Below, in pieces: positions 24,561 to 33,043 of a stretch of DNA of 64,000 nucleotides. The DNA is taken from contig NC_014830.1 of assembly GCF_000184685.1 (NCBI RefSeq), positions 930,001-994,000 on the forward strand, read 5' to 3'. Source of the stretch: Intrasporangium calvum DSM 43043 (GTDB taxonomy: Bacteria; Actinomycetota; Actinomycetes; Actinomycetales; Dermatophilaceae). The translations under genes and the position numbers were made by a program. Below the pieces are notes generated by a model. It was not told where the DNA came from, did not search any database, and saw only the letters and a list, made by a program, of their open reading frames with translations. The stretch's first letter is position 1. Each line of letters starts with the position of its first letter.

Positions 24561-26038
24561 TCCACGAGGTGATGCCGGTCAGGCGGCCGTGGCCGGGTCG
24601 TAGGGCTGGGGATCTGCCTCCCGCGGTACCGGTAGCGCTCGATCCGCACCTTGGTGGGGTCGAACAGGACCGCGTCCTCGGTCGCGATGGTTCTCCAGCT
24701 GCCGTCGGGGCGGCGGAGCCATCGTTTGACCTTGGACCAGTTCCAGCGGTGCTGCTCGCGTTGCCACGCGACGAACCTTCGCCAGGTGAAGTACCTGAGG
24801 AAGGAGAACCGTCGCCCGGCGATCGCGTGGCGGAAGTAGTACGCCCAGCCACGCAGCGCCGCGTTGACCTCGATGATCACGTCCGTCAGGGGCCGTGGTG
24901 ACCGGCGAGGGGTCAGGTTGCGGATGGTCGTCTTGATCCTCGCGAACGCCTTGTCGGCGATGAAGACCATGCAGCACCACTTCCCGCCTCCCCGGCGTTT
25001 CCTCCACTGGATGTGGAAGCCGAGGAAGTCGATCCCCTCGCTCAGGTGCGTGACCCGGGTCTTTGACTCCGACAACCGGAGCCCGACCCGCGCCAACACC
25101 TCGGCGGCCTGTTCCTTCAGGGCCAGTACGTCATCCCGGCTGCCGTTGGTCATGATGACGAAGTCGTCCGCGTAGCGCACGATCCGCCAGTTGCCCAGCC
25201 CGTGGTAGCGGCGCTTGGCGCGGCCAGTCTGGGTCGACTGGTCACCGCCTTGTGCCCACGGGGCCATGATCGCCTCATCCAGTACGGACAGGGCGATGTT
25301 GGCCAGCAGCGGCGAGATGATCCCGCCCTGCGGGGTGCCCTCACCGGCCGCGGCCTCCAAACCGAGGTCACTCAGGACCCCGGCCTTGAGGAACGCGCGA
25401 ACCAGCGCCACGGTCTTCTTGTCCTTGATCCGCTCCCGCACCAGCCCCAGCAGGGCCGTGTGGTCGATGTGGTCGAAACATCCTTCGATGTCCGCGTCCA
25501 GCACCCACCGGTAGCCCCGGCCGGCATAGAAATGGATCTCAGCGACCGCGTCATGGGCCCGCCGCTTGGGCCGGAACCCGTAGGAGACCGGCAGAAAGTC
25601 GGCCTCGAAGATCGGCTCCAGCACCATCCTGAGCGACTGCTGCACCACCCGGTCGGTCACGGTCGGGATCCCCAGCGGGCGGGACTTGCCGCCCGGCTTG
25701 GGGATCAGTACCCGCCGCACCGGCGCCGGTCGATACGTTCCATCTCTCAGGCTCGCGGCGATCCCCGCAAGGAACACCCCGACCTCGCCCCGCTGACGGA
25801 TCTGACGCACGGTGACGCCATCAACCCCAGCGGTGCGAGCCCCTTTGTTGCGTGCCACATGCTCCCAAGCCACCAACAGGTAGTCCGGGTGTGACACCAG
25901 GTTGAACAAGTCCCCGAACCGCGCGTTGCGGTCGGTCTTGGCCCACCGGTGATACTTGACCTGCGTCCGCGCTACCCGCCCGAAGATGATGTCCATCAAC
26001 GAGGGCTCGTCGGAGTTCACCAACGCCTCTCGCGCCAT
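24545..26038 (-). CDS. ltrA: Group II intron reverse transcriptase/maturase
   Basis: This 497-residue protein has RT domains including GKSRPLGIPTVTDRVVQQ, SYGFRPKRRAHDA, DADIEGCFDHIDH and the active site VRYADDFVIM. A maturase (X) domain with RGWAYYFRH follows. The tail after LRRPDGSW is short, with no HNH endonuclease, suggesting retrotransposition without second-strand cleavage. AGGAGGT lies before the ATG at 26038. The longer frame to 26152 is not supported. Confidence 0.92.
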   Translation of the reverse strand: MAREALVNSDEPSLMDIIFGRVARTQVKYHRWAKTDRNARFGDLFNLVSHPDYLLVAWEHVARNKGARTAGVDGVTVRQIRQRGEVGVFLAGIAASLRDGTYRPAPVRRVLIPKPGGKSRPLGIPTVTDRVVQQSLRMVLEPIFEADFLPVSYGFRPKRRAHDAVAEIHFYAGRGYRWVLDADIEGCFDHIDHTALLGLVRERIKDKKTVALVRAFLKAGVLSDLGLEAAAGEGTPQGGIISPLLANIALSVLDEAIMAPWAQGGDQSTQTGRAKRRYHGLGNWRIVRYADDFVIMTNGSRDDVLALKEQAAEVLARVGLRLSESKTRVTHLSEGIDFLGFHIQWRKRRGGGKWCCMVFIADKAFARIKTTIRNLTPRRSPRPLTDVIIEVNAALRGWAYYFRHAIAGRRFSFLRYFTWRRFVAWQREQHRWNWSKVKRWLRRPDGSWRTIATEDAVLFDPTKVRIERYRYRGRQIPSPTTRPRPPDRHHLVESPLR

Positions 26039-26634
26039 CGCAGCACCTCCTATCCATCCTCGCTGCCGCCCTTCCCGATGTGACCGGCTCTCCCGGACTC
26101 GCAGTACTACGGCGGCTCCGCCAGTCCTTGATCCGATCGGTGGACGACGCACCCAGCCACCCCGACCGCTGACCGCGCGATCCTTGATGGCAGGTCCAAG
26201 GACCTTCCCGTGTTCACTCGCTGTTCGCTCACCGAAGGAGGCACCCGGCTATCTGCCTGCGGCACTCGTCGACGACTACTCCGTAGTCATTTCGCCGCCG
26301 ACCCGCCCGGGACATGTAACTCGTGCCCCGGACAGTCCACCCACCCCTAACGCCGGCAGGTGGCCGACCGCGCCCGCCCCATATCCACTGGGTTTGAGGC
26401 GGTAGTACGTCAAGACAGGTGATGACACCGGTTCCTCGCGTATACCTCTTCGGCATGCTCGCCGCACCCACGCCATCCAACGGTGCTGACGCGACACGAC
26501 TTTGTCGGGGCTGCTCCCGCCCTCCCGGACGTCTCTCCGGTCAGGCTGCCCCCAGCTTCAAACCCCCTGCTACGGCAGGGAATCAGGCAAAGGTCTCTCA
26601 CCTCCGCTCGAACAACAAGCGCCTCACGGCGCAC

Positions 26635-27240
26635 CGTGACGTCATACAGAATCAGGCTCACATCCCCGGTGCTGGCCGCGTGCGCGAAACACGCCGTCGC
26701 CACCCGGTCGCGGTACCCGCGCTCCTCGGCGCGGACCAGCGTCCGGCGCATCGTCGAGTAGCTGGCCGGGCTCCGGCCCAGCTCCGTGAGCACCCGACCC
26801 ATGTCCAGCAGGGACGTCGGCTCCACCACCCGGGCGATCACCAGGTCCCTGAACACCTCGTCCCCGAGGACGTCGAACCCGAGGTCGGCGTACACGGCGG
26901 CGAGGGCCTCGAACAGCAGGCGGCAGTCTGTGTCCACCACCCGTCCCGGCCCGTCGCGTCCCACCTCGGCCGCGGGCGCCTCGCCGATCTTGAACAGCGC
27001 CGGCTCGGCAGGCTGCGTGACGAGCCGAGCGACCGGCAGCGTCGGTTCGACGTCGAGGTCCAGCAACCCCTGGGCCGGGTCCTCCAACAACTCACGCGCC
27101 TTCCCCAGCAGCACGCCCAGCTCAGCCTCGGTGTGCGCCGACCCCACATGCTTGATGACTCGCTGACGCCCCCCGACGTACTGCATGATCTGCACCGCCG
27201 TCGCTCCCGACGCCGTCGGCACCCGCCTGATGAACGCCAC
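26635..27240 (-). pseudogene. IS1634-family transposase, N-terminal piece (5' exon)
   Basis: Codons 1-202 start MAFIRRVPTASGATAVQIMQ and end LILYDVT at the intron junction. This is the family's N-terminal domain plus the start of the catalytic core with the first Asp. Translation reading on into the intron adds a meaningless tail. GT-rich codon use matches the other three pieces. Confidence 0.88.
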
Positions 27241-27353
27241 ACAGCGACCCTAGACGGCACCGATTAGTGCGTGAAAACGCACCAACTCGATCGCATCACC
27301 CCAGGTCAGCGACGCGCCGCCCCGACTGAGGGCAGCAAGTGAACAAACTCAGG

Positions 27354-27415
27354 GCGGAGCGAACGACTGATTTCGTCTCAGAAACGACACTTGTGCGTGA
27401 GACTCTCAGCCCTGA
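27354..27415. repeat. 62-bp target duplication of the IS1634-type element, right copy
   Basis: Matches 18258-18319 with a single T/C difference near its end. Adjoins the right terminal repeat. The att-like tRNA duplication begins 13 bases further on. Confidence 0.8.
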
Positions 27416-27428
27416 CGCCTGCATCTGC

Positions 27429-27496
27429 GCAGGTAAGAGCCCTGCGGGCTCAAGTGCCCCCGGCAGGATTCGAACCTGCGACACCCGCTTTAGGAG
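27429..27496. repeat. att-like sequence within tRNA-Arg (right boundary)
   Basis: Contains the 3' half of tRNA-Arg(CCT) and 26 bases beyond it, including a small hairpin (GAGCCC/GGGCTC) that probably terminates the tRNA transcript. Direct-repeat partner at 10600-10667. Confidence 0.75.
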
Positions 27497-27527
27497 AGCG
27501 GTGCTCTATCCCCTGAGCTACGAGGGC
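27455..27527 (-). tRNA. tRNA-Arg (anticodon CCT)
   Basis: The minus strand folds as a 73-nt cloverleaf: acceptor GCCCTCG/CGGGGGC (with a G-T pair), D-arm GCTCAGGGGATAGAGC, anticodon loop CTCCTAA, T-arm GCAGGTTCGAATCCTGC and discriminator A. CCA is not encoded. It is the apparent integration site of the island to its left. Confidence 0.95.
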
Positions 27528-27547
27528 GGGACAGCCCGGCCATTCTG

Positions 27548-28879
27548 TCAGGTCGCCCCGCCCCGTTCCGAATCGGCTGCGGGCGACGTCGAGGTCACCG
27601 GCGCGAGCCCCTCGACCAGTTCCCGGACGGTCTCCAGCGGGTCGAGCGTCCGCATCTCCTCACGAAACTCTGCCGCTCGCTGCCGGAACGAAGGCTCGAC
27701 ACAGACGCGGTCGACGGCGGCCCGGATAGCAGCCGCCTTCGGGGTCTCCGTCCGTAGGTCGATGCCAAGGCCGTGGTAGTCCACGTGCGCCGCAACGTCG
27801 TTCCGGCCGGCCTTGATGCCGGCACAGACCAACGGCACCCCGTGGACCAGGCTCTGAAGCACGCCGCCGAATCCGCCGTTCGTCACGTAGGCGTCGGCGT
27901 GGTCGAGCACCTCGCCGAAGTCGAGGTAGTCCTCGACGACCACGTTGTCCTGGGGGTAGCGGCGCCGCAGTTCCGCTGTCCCTGACCCCCCGGTTGCGAC
28001 GAGCAGCCGCGTGTGAGTGCCGGAGTCTCTCAGGGCCTCGATGGTGGGGACGATCAGCTGGTCGTGATCGACATTGTCGACCGTGCCCTGCGTGACGACC
28101 ACCGTCCGCTCGAAGTCACTGGACCAGTCCACTGTGGCCGGCGCCCGCTGCCCTGAAGGGTGCGGGATCAGCGGCCCGACGTAGCGCACCCGCGGGTTGG
28201 TGCGCGACCGCGGGTAGTCGAACGACTCCGTGCCGGTCTGCACGACAACGCTCGACATCGTGTAGGGCTCGTCGGTGAGGATCATGCCCTTGGGGACGCG
28301 GATCCCGTGGTCGGCGAGGATCTGGACGTAGTGCCGCTGGCCCAGGCCGAGGATGAGCAGGTCCGACAGCCGAGTCAGGGCCCTGTCACGCAGTCGTCCG
28401 CGCCGGCCTGTCGCGGGCTTGAGCCCCATGAACAGCGGTGGCACCCAGGGATCCCTCTCCATGTTGGAGATGGCGATGACCGAGACGACCGGCACGTCGA
28501 GGCCCTGCCGGACCAGTCGCTGAACGTAGACGCTGCCATCGAGGAGGAGAACGTCGAAGGGAAAGCGTTCCCGGATGTCCTTGATGTCAGAGAAGAAGTG
28601 CCCCACGTTGCTGACCATGATCTTGTCCCCGTCGAATCGCACCGCGCGAGGACCCTTGAGCCGGGCCCGTTCGGGGTAGAGCTCATCGAGGTTGTCCGCG
28701 GTGTGCTCCACCGCGCGTACGAAGGGGTAGAAGGGGATGCCGAGGGCCTCGACGCGGGGTGCGAGCGTCGCTCCCGTGTACCACCGCACGTCGTGACCGG
28801 ACAGCTGCAGGTGCTTGGCGATGCCGGTCATCGGGTTGAAGTGGCCGTCCACGGCCTGCGAGGCGACCAGAACCTTCAT
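27548..28879 (-). CDS. GT1-family glycosyltransferase (macrolide-type)
   Basis: This 443-residue GT-B enzyme has an N-terminal VDGHFNPMTGIAKHLQLSGHDV acceptor-side opening, and its C-terminal half has the nucleotide-sugar site (VTQGTVDN; VVVEDYLDFGEVLDHADAYVTNGGFGGVLQSLVHGVPLV). It resembles UDP-glycosyltransferases that inactivate or decorate hydrophobic small molecules. The start at 28879 follows GGAG. It is divergent from a TetR gene across a 32-bp palindrome, so induction by a toxic small molecule is likely (inference). Confidence 0.88.
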   Translation of the reverse strand: MKVLVASQAVDGHFNPMTGIAKHLQLSGHDVRWYTGATLAPRVEALGIPFYPFVRAVEHTADNLDELYPERARLKGPRAVRFDGDKIMVSNVGHFFSDIKDIRERFPFDVLLLDGSVYVQRLVRQGLDVPVVSVIAISNMERDPWVPPLFMGLKPATGRRGRLRDRALTRLSDLLILGLGQRHYVQILADHGIRVPKGMILTDEPYTMSSVVVQTGTESFDYPRSRTNPRVRYVGPLIPHPSGQRAPATVDWSSDFERTVVVTQGTVDNVDHDQLIVPTIEALRDSGTHTRLLVATGGSGTAELRRRYPQDNVVVEDYLDFGEVLDHADAYVTNGGFGGVLQSLVHGVPLVCAGIKAGRNDVAAHVDYHGLGIDLRTETPKAAAIRAAVDRVCVEPSFRQRAAEFREEMRTLDPLETVRELVEGLAPVTSTSPAADSERGGAT

Positions 28880-28919
28880 CGCCGTCTCCTGTCCTGACGT
28901 GGCAATGGTGTCGCCGGTC

Positions 28920-28951
28920 ACTTTAAGTCATCACTAGTGATGACTTAAAGT
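28920..28951. promoter_or_regulatory. 32-bp perfect palindrome: TetR operator
   Basis: Each half is ACTTTAAGTCATCACT. The site lies between the divergent glycosyltransferase and TetR genes and is strikingly AT-rich for this genome. A -10-like TAGTGT (28951-28956) starts at its right edge, seven bases before the TetR GTG, so bound repressor would block both promoters. Confidence 0.85.
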
Positions 28952-28963
28952 AGTGTCGACCCC

Positions 28964-29635
28964 GTGAACGGTTCCGTCAAGAGCGGCAGCGCCGCGAAAC
29001 AGACGCGCGGCGAGCGGGCCCGAGACACCCGCCGCAGGATCCTCGCCGCTGCGCGGGCGGAGTTCGTGGCCAACGGCTACCACGCCGCGCGCATGGCGAC
29101 GATCGCTGAGCGCGCGAACGTCTCGGTGCAGATGCTCTACTTCGCCTTCGGCACCAAGGCGAAGCTCATGTCGGCGCTGATCGCGGTCGCCGTCCTCGGC
29201 GAGGGGAGGGTGGCTCCGCCGGACACGGAGTGGTACGCCGCGCTGGTGGGGGAGTCGACGGCTGCCGGGGTGGTCCGCAGCTTCGTCCTCGGCAGTGGCG
29301 AGATCTTCGAACGAGCGGGTCCCCTCCTCCTGTCCCAGCGGGCCGGCGCGACGACCGACCCCGAGCTCGCCGCGGACGCGGCAGCGGGGGACGCGCTCAG
29401 GGCTGCGACCTACCGGGACGTCATTGAGCTGGCCGCCGCCAAGGGCCCGCTCAGGCACGGCCTCGACATTGACGCAGCCACCGACATCCTCGTGGCCATC
29501 GCGTCCCCCGCGATGCACACGGAGTTCGTCTCCGACCGGGGCTGGTCGCACGACCGCACCATCGCCTGGCTGGCGGAGACGCTCCCGCAGCTCATCTGCG
29601 GGGACGCACAAGAACACGGTGCCGTATGCCGCTGA
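28964..29635 (+). CDS. TetR-family regulator of the divergent glycosyltransferase
   Basis: This 223-residue protein has a helix-turn-helix at residues 18-62 (RRRILAAARAEFVANGYHAARMATIAERANVSVQMLYFAFGTK), and its helical ligand domain differs from the TetR at 13.3 kb. The GTG has no ribosome site, and a TAGTGT hexamer ends seven bases upstream, so the mRNA is probably leaderless. The TGA stop lies within the dispersed GTATGCCGCTGAG motif, which also forms the downstream hairpin. Confidence 0.88.
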   Translation: MNGSVKSGSAAKQTRGERARDTRRRILAAARAEFVANGYHAARMATIAERANVSVQMLYFAFGTKAKLMSALIAVAVLGEGRVAPPDTEWYAALVGESTAAGVVRSFVLGSGEIFERAGPLLLSQRAGATTDPELAADAAAGDALRAATYRDVIELAAAKGPLRHGLDIDAATDILVAIASPAMHTEFVSDRGWSHDRTIAWLAETLPQLICGDAQEHGAVCR

Positions 29636-29689
29636 GCCCGCCCCGCTCGCAGGTGAGCTGACCCGGGGGCCGGCTGAGCGGCATACGGC
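29621..29689. repeat. Inverted pair of the dispersed motif after the TetR gene
   Basis: Arms GCCGTATGCCGCTGAGCC (29621-29638) and its complement with one mismatch (29672-29689) enclose 33 bases. The left arm contains the TetR stop codon. Probable terminator. Confidence 0.8.
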
Positions 29690-29797
29690 ATCGTCTGCGT
29701 TGTCCCGAAAGTGGGGGTGGCGCGACACGCGCGACAGTGGCAGTGTGATCTGGGTCACTTCGCCACGGAAGTTGGCTCAGAACTGCAGGGGGATGCA

Positions 29798-32700
29798 ATG
29801 CGGCGTCTGCGTGTGTTCACAGTGGTCTCGGCGATGGTGGCGGCGCTCCTCGTGGGGCTCACGCCGACGGCGTCGAGCAGCCCTCCAGGCGGCGGTGACC
29901 TCGACGCCTACACGGCCGTCGTCACGCCCAACCAGCTGGCCGAGCTCGCCAGGCAGGGCCATGACGTCCACGAGGGGCGCCAGACGAGCGCGACAGGGAT
30001 CCAGGTCGAGCTGATCCTCACCGCGGCCCAGCGTGACCAGCTGCGCAAGCAGGGCCTGGACCCGCAGCTGACGCGGGTCAAGGGCGGGCAGACCGTCAAG
30101 GAGTTCGCCGCTGCGGAGGCTGCTGGTGGCTTCACGGTGTGGCGTTCCTGGGACGAGCCCGGAGGCATCAAGGACCAGCTCGTCCAGGCCGCGGCAGCCA
30201 ACCCGCAGGTCGCCAAGCTGGTCAGGATCGGCACGACCCTCCAGGGCCGCGACATTCTCGCCATCAAGCTGACCCAGGGCGCCAACGGCATCGCCGACGG
30301 GAGCCGCCCGGCCGTGCTCTACAGCGCGACGCAGCACGCCCGCGAGTGGATCTCCACCGAGATCGACCGGCGGCTGATGAACTGGTACATCGACCGCTGG
30401 CGGGCCAACGACCCTGCCGTGCGCACGCTGCTGCAGACGACCGAGCTGTGGTTCGTCCCCGTCGCCAACCCCGACGGCTACCAGTACACGTTCGACGTCG
30501 AACGCCTCTGGCGGAAGAACCTGCGCGACAACAACGGCGACGGCCAGATCACCACTGGTGACGGCGTCGACCTCAACCGCAACTTCCCCAACCACTGGGG
30601 CTACGACGAGGAGGGCTCGTCGTCCATCCGGTCGAGCGAGACCTACCGCGGCACCGCACCGGTGTCCGAGCCGGAGACGGCGGCCATGAAGGGACTCCTC
30701 GATCGGATCGGGTTCGCGTTCCAGGTCAACTACCACTCCAACGGCCAGTGGCTGCTCTACGCCGAGGGCTGGCAGATCGGCACGCCGACCGCGGACGACC
30801 CGATCTACTACGCGATGTCCGGCAACCTCGACGAGCCCGCGATCAAGGACTTCCACCCGGGCCTCAGCTCCGACGTCCTCTACGTCACCAACGGTGAGAC
30901 GACCGACTACGCCCACGTCGCGACGGGCGCCCTCGCCTGGACGCCTGAGCTGTCGGCCGGCTGCGACGGGTGCGGCTTCGTCTTCCCCGACGACGAGGCC
31001 CTCGTGCAGGAGGAGTTCGAGCGCAACCTGCCCTTCGCCCAGTCCGTGGCGCAGTCGGCCGTCGACCCTGACGACCCGGCCTCCGTGCTCGGGATCGACA
31101 CCTTGCCCTTCTACCTGGAGAGCGACGACCCCTACAAGCGCGGCAACCCGCACGCCGACCTCACCTTCGACTACTCGTACGGCGACCCGCAGCCCGTCGC
31201 CGTCATCGCGAAGCGCAGCCTCGGGGCGGTCACGGTGAAGTGGCAGGTCAACGGCGGCGCCGTGCAGTCCGCCACGACCTCCGAATGGGGTGGGGGAGAG
31301 CGATACTCACCGGCAGCGAAGCACTACCGGCAGATGCGGGGTGTCGTCACGGGGACCAGCCCCGGCGACTCGGTCACGGTGTGGTTCGAGGGCGGCGGCG
31401 AGACCAGCCCGTCGTTCACCTACCGGGCCGTGTCCGAGACGGGCAACCGCGTCGTCGTCGTGGCAGCCGAGGACTACACCGGCGCGTCCCCGCTCCAGCG
31501 GGGGACCGGCCCGCACTACCTCACCTCCTACCTCGACGCGCTCAAGGCCAACGGCGTCGCGGCCGATGTCTACGACGTCGACGCGCGGGGCCGCACCGCG
31601 CCCGACCTGCTCGGCGTGCTGAGCCACTACGACGCGGCGATCTGGTACTCCGGCGACGACATCGTCACCCGCACCCGCGGACGTGGGCCGGGCAACGTCG
31701 ACCGGCTCGCGCTCGACGAGATGCTCGAGTTCCGCGCCTATCTCAACGAGGGCGGCAGGGTCGCCTACACGAGCGACTTCGCCGGCAACCAGTACACCGG
31801 CAACGTCGGTGGCCAGCTCTACGACCCCAAGGGAGAGATCGCCTGCGTGCCGCTCCCGGCGGGTGTCGACGAGCGTCGCTGCCTCCTGCTCGCCGGCTCA
31901 GGCGACGGGACCAACGACGTGCTGCAGTACTGGTTCGGCGGCTACGTCGCCGTCGAGGGCGACGGCCTCGACGCCCACGGCAAGGCCTTCGCCCTGAACG
32001 GCGTCGACGACCCGTTCACCGGGCTGACCTGGGGGCTCAACGGGCCGCAGAGCGCCAAGAACCAGGACGACACGATGTCCTACGTCGCGACGAGCGGCAT
32101 CCTGCCGGTCGAGCAGTTCAAGGAGTTCGAGAGCTGGCCCTCGGCCGTGTGGGACAAGCCGGGTGGGCCGTACGCCCCGCACACGGGGACGCAGTACGCC
32201 TACTCCCAGATCGCTGACATCTCCTACAAGCGCCTGACCCGCACCGTCACCGTGCCCGCGGGTGGGGCCACCCTCTCGTTCTGGACCTCCTACGACACCG
32301 AGCCGGCGTGGGACCACCTCTTCATCGAGGCCCGCACGGCCGGCCAGGACGACTGGACGACCCTGCCGGACCAGAACGGACACACGAGCACGTCGACCGG
32401 AGACAGCTGCCCAGAGGGCTGGCGTGACCTGCACCCCCAGCTCGACCACTACCAGACGTGGGACAGCGAGACCGGGGCCTGCACCGCGACCGGCACCACC
32501 GGTGCGTGGAACGCCGCGAGCGGCAACTCGGGCGGGTGGCAGCAGTGGTCGGTGGACCTGTCCGGCTACGCCGGTGGTCAGGTCGAGGTCTCCATCGCCT
32601 ACGTCAGCGACTGGGCGGTCCAGGGGTTGGGCGTCTTCGTCGACGACGTCGTCGTGTCGACCGGTGAGGGCAGCACGTCCTTCGAGGCGGGGCTCGACGG

Positions 32701-32899
32701 CTGGGCCGTCAGCGGGGCACCGTCGGGCAGCGGCGCCAACGCGAACGACTGGATCGTCACCGACGCCTCGGGGTTCCCGGTCGGCGCCGCGATCTCGACC
32801 CCGGACACCGTGCTGATGGGCTTCGGGCTGGAGGGGGTGACCGGCTCCGCGGGCCGCGCCGCCGTCATGGGCCGCGTGCTCGACCACCTGCTCAACTGA
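29798..32899 (+). CDS. Secreted zinc carboxypeptidase (M14)
   Basis: This 1033-residue protein has a cleavable signal peptide (residues 1 to about 28) and a pro-region. Its M14 domain has the zinc ligands in ATQHAREWISTE (around residue 180) and the later VNYHSNGQW, with substrate-site NPDGYQYTF and the catalytic Glu in WTPELSAG. About 550 C-terminal residues form beta-rich domains, including a jelly-roll-like MAM/CUB-style segment with paired SFWTSYDTE and SIAYVSDWA blocks. It should trim C-terminal residues from extracellular peptides. The start ATG follows a GGGGG ribosome site. Confidence 0.9.
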   Translation: MRRLRVFTVVSAMVAALLVGLTPTASSSPPGGGDLDAYTAVVTPNQLAELARQGHDVHEGRQTSATGIQVELILTAAQRDQLRKQGLDPQLTRVKGGQTVKEFAAAEAAGGFTVWRSWDEPGGIKDQLVQAAAANPQVAKLVRIGTTLQGRDILAIKLTQGANGIADGSRPAVLYSATQHAREWISTEIDRRLMNWYIDRWRANDPAVRTLLQTTELWFVPVANPDGYQYTFDVERLWRKNLRDNNGDGQITTGDGVDLNRNFPNHWGYDEEGSSSIRSSETYRGTAPVSEPETAAMKGLLDRIGFAFQVNYHSNGQWLLYAEGWQIGTPTADDPIYYAMSGNLDEPAIKDFHPGLSSDVLYVTNGETTDYAHVATGALAWTPELSAGCDGCGFVFPDDEALVQEEFERNLPFAQSVAQSAVDPDDPASVLGIDTLPFYLESDDPYKRGNPHADLTFDYSYGDPQPVAVIAKRSLGAVTVKWQVNGGAVQSATTSEWGGGERYSPAAKHYRQMRGVVTGTSPGDSVTVWFEGGGETSPSFTYRAVSETGNRVVVVAAEDYTGASPLQRGTGPHYLTSYLDALKANGVAADVYDVDARGRTAPDLLGVLSHYDAAIWYSGDDIVTRTRGRGPGNVDRLALDEMLEFRAYLNEGGRVAYTSDFAGNQYTGNVGGQLYDPKGEIACVPLPAGVDERRCLLLAGSGDGTNDVLQYWFGGYVAVEGDGLDAHGKAFALNGVDDPFTGLTWGLNGPQSAKNQDDTMSYVATSGILPVEQFKEFESWPSAVWDKPGGPYAPHTGTQYAYSQIADISYKRLTRTVTVPAGGATLSFWTSYDTEPAWDHLFIEARTAGQDDWTTLPDQNGHTSTSTGDSCPEGWRDLHPQLDHYQTWDSETGACTATGTTGAWNAASGNSGGWQQWSVDLSGYAGGQVEVSIAYVSDWAVQGLGVFVDDVVVSTGEGSTSFEAGLDGWAVSGAPSGSGANANDWIVTDASGFPVGAAISTPDTVLMGFGLEGVTGSAGRAAVMGRVLDHLLN

Positions 32900-32908
32900 A
32901 AGAGAGTC

Positions 32909-32972
32909 GTATGCCGCTGGGCTCGCCCCGCGCGGACGCCACCGTCCGCGCGGGGCCGGCTCAGCGGCATAC
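32909..32972. repeat. Inverted pair of the dispersed motif, terminator after the carboxypeptidase
   Basis: Outer arms are GTATGCCGCTGGGCTCG and its near-complement. The inner stem CCCCGCGCGGAC/GTCCGCGCGGGG is perfect. The long GC-rich hairpin starts ten bases after the stop. Confidence 0.85.
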
Positions 32973-33043
32973 GGCATTCATCGGTCGAGGTTGTGCCGCC
33001 AGCCGGTGGCCATTCCGCTCGGCTTCTTGGTTAGCCTGCAGGA

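Larger units (their letters stand above)
24465..26634 (-). mobile_element. Bacterial group II intron
   Basis: The intron begins GTGCG at 26634 and ends CAAC at 24465 (minus strand), matching the group II boundary rule GTGYG...AY. The flanking codons (…LILYDVT and TLYFEAEK…) join perfectly into the IS1634-type transposase. It encodes an RT-maturase and has a recognisable domain V. Length is 2170 bases. Confidence 0.88.
18320..27353 (-). mobile_element. IS1634-family element interrupted by three other elements
   Basis: Terminal repeats CCTGAGTTTGTTCAAATGCT (left) and CCTGAGTTTGTTCACTTGCT (right, complement of 27334-27353) and a 62-bp direct duplication bound the element. One transposase gene of 545 codons is present in four pieces on the minus strand. 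Removing the group II intron (24465-26634), the ISL3-type element (22982-24380 plus one 8-bp repeat) and the RIT element (about 18581-22264) leaves about 1773 bp, a normal size for the family. Confidence 0.85.

Noticed and set aside
26410-27240. A 276-codon transposase
   Set aside because: The last 74 codons are group II intron read in frame. The transposase exon ends at 26635.
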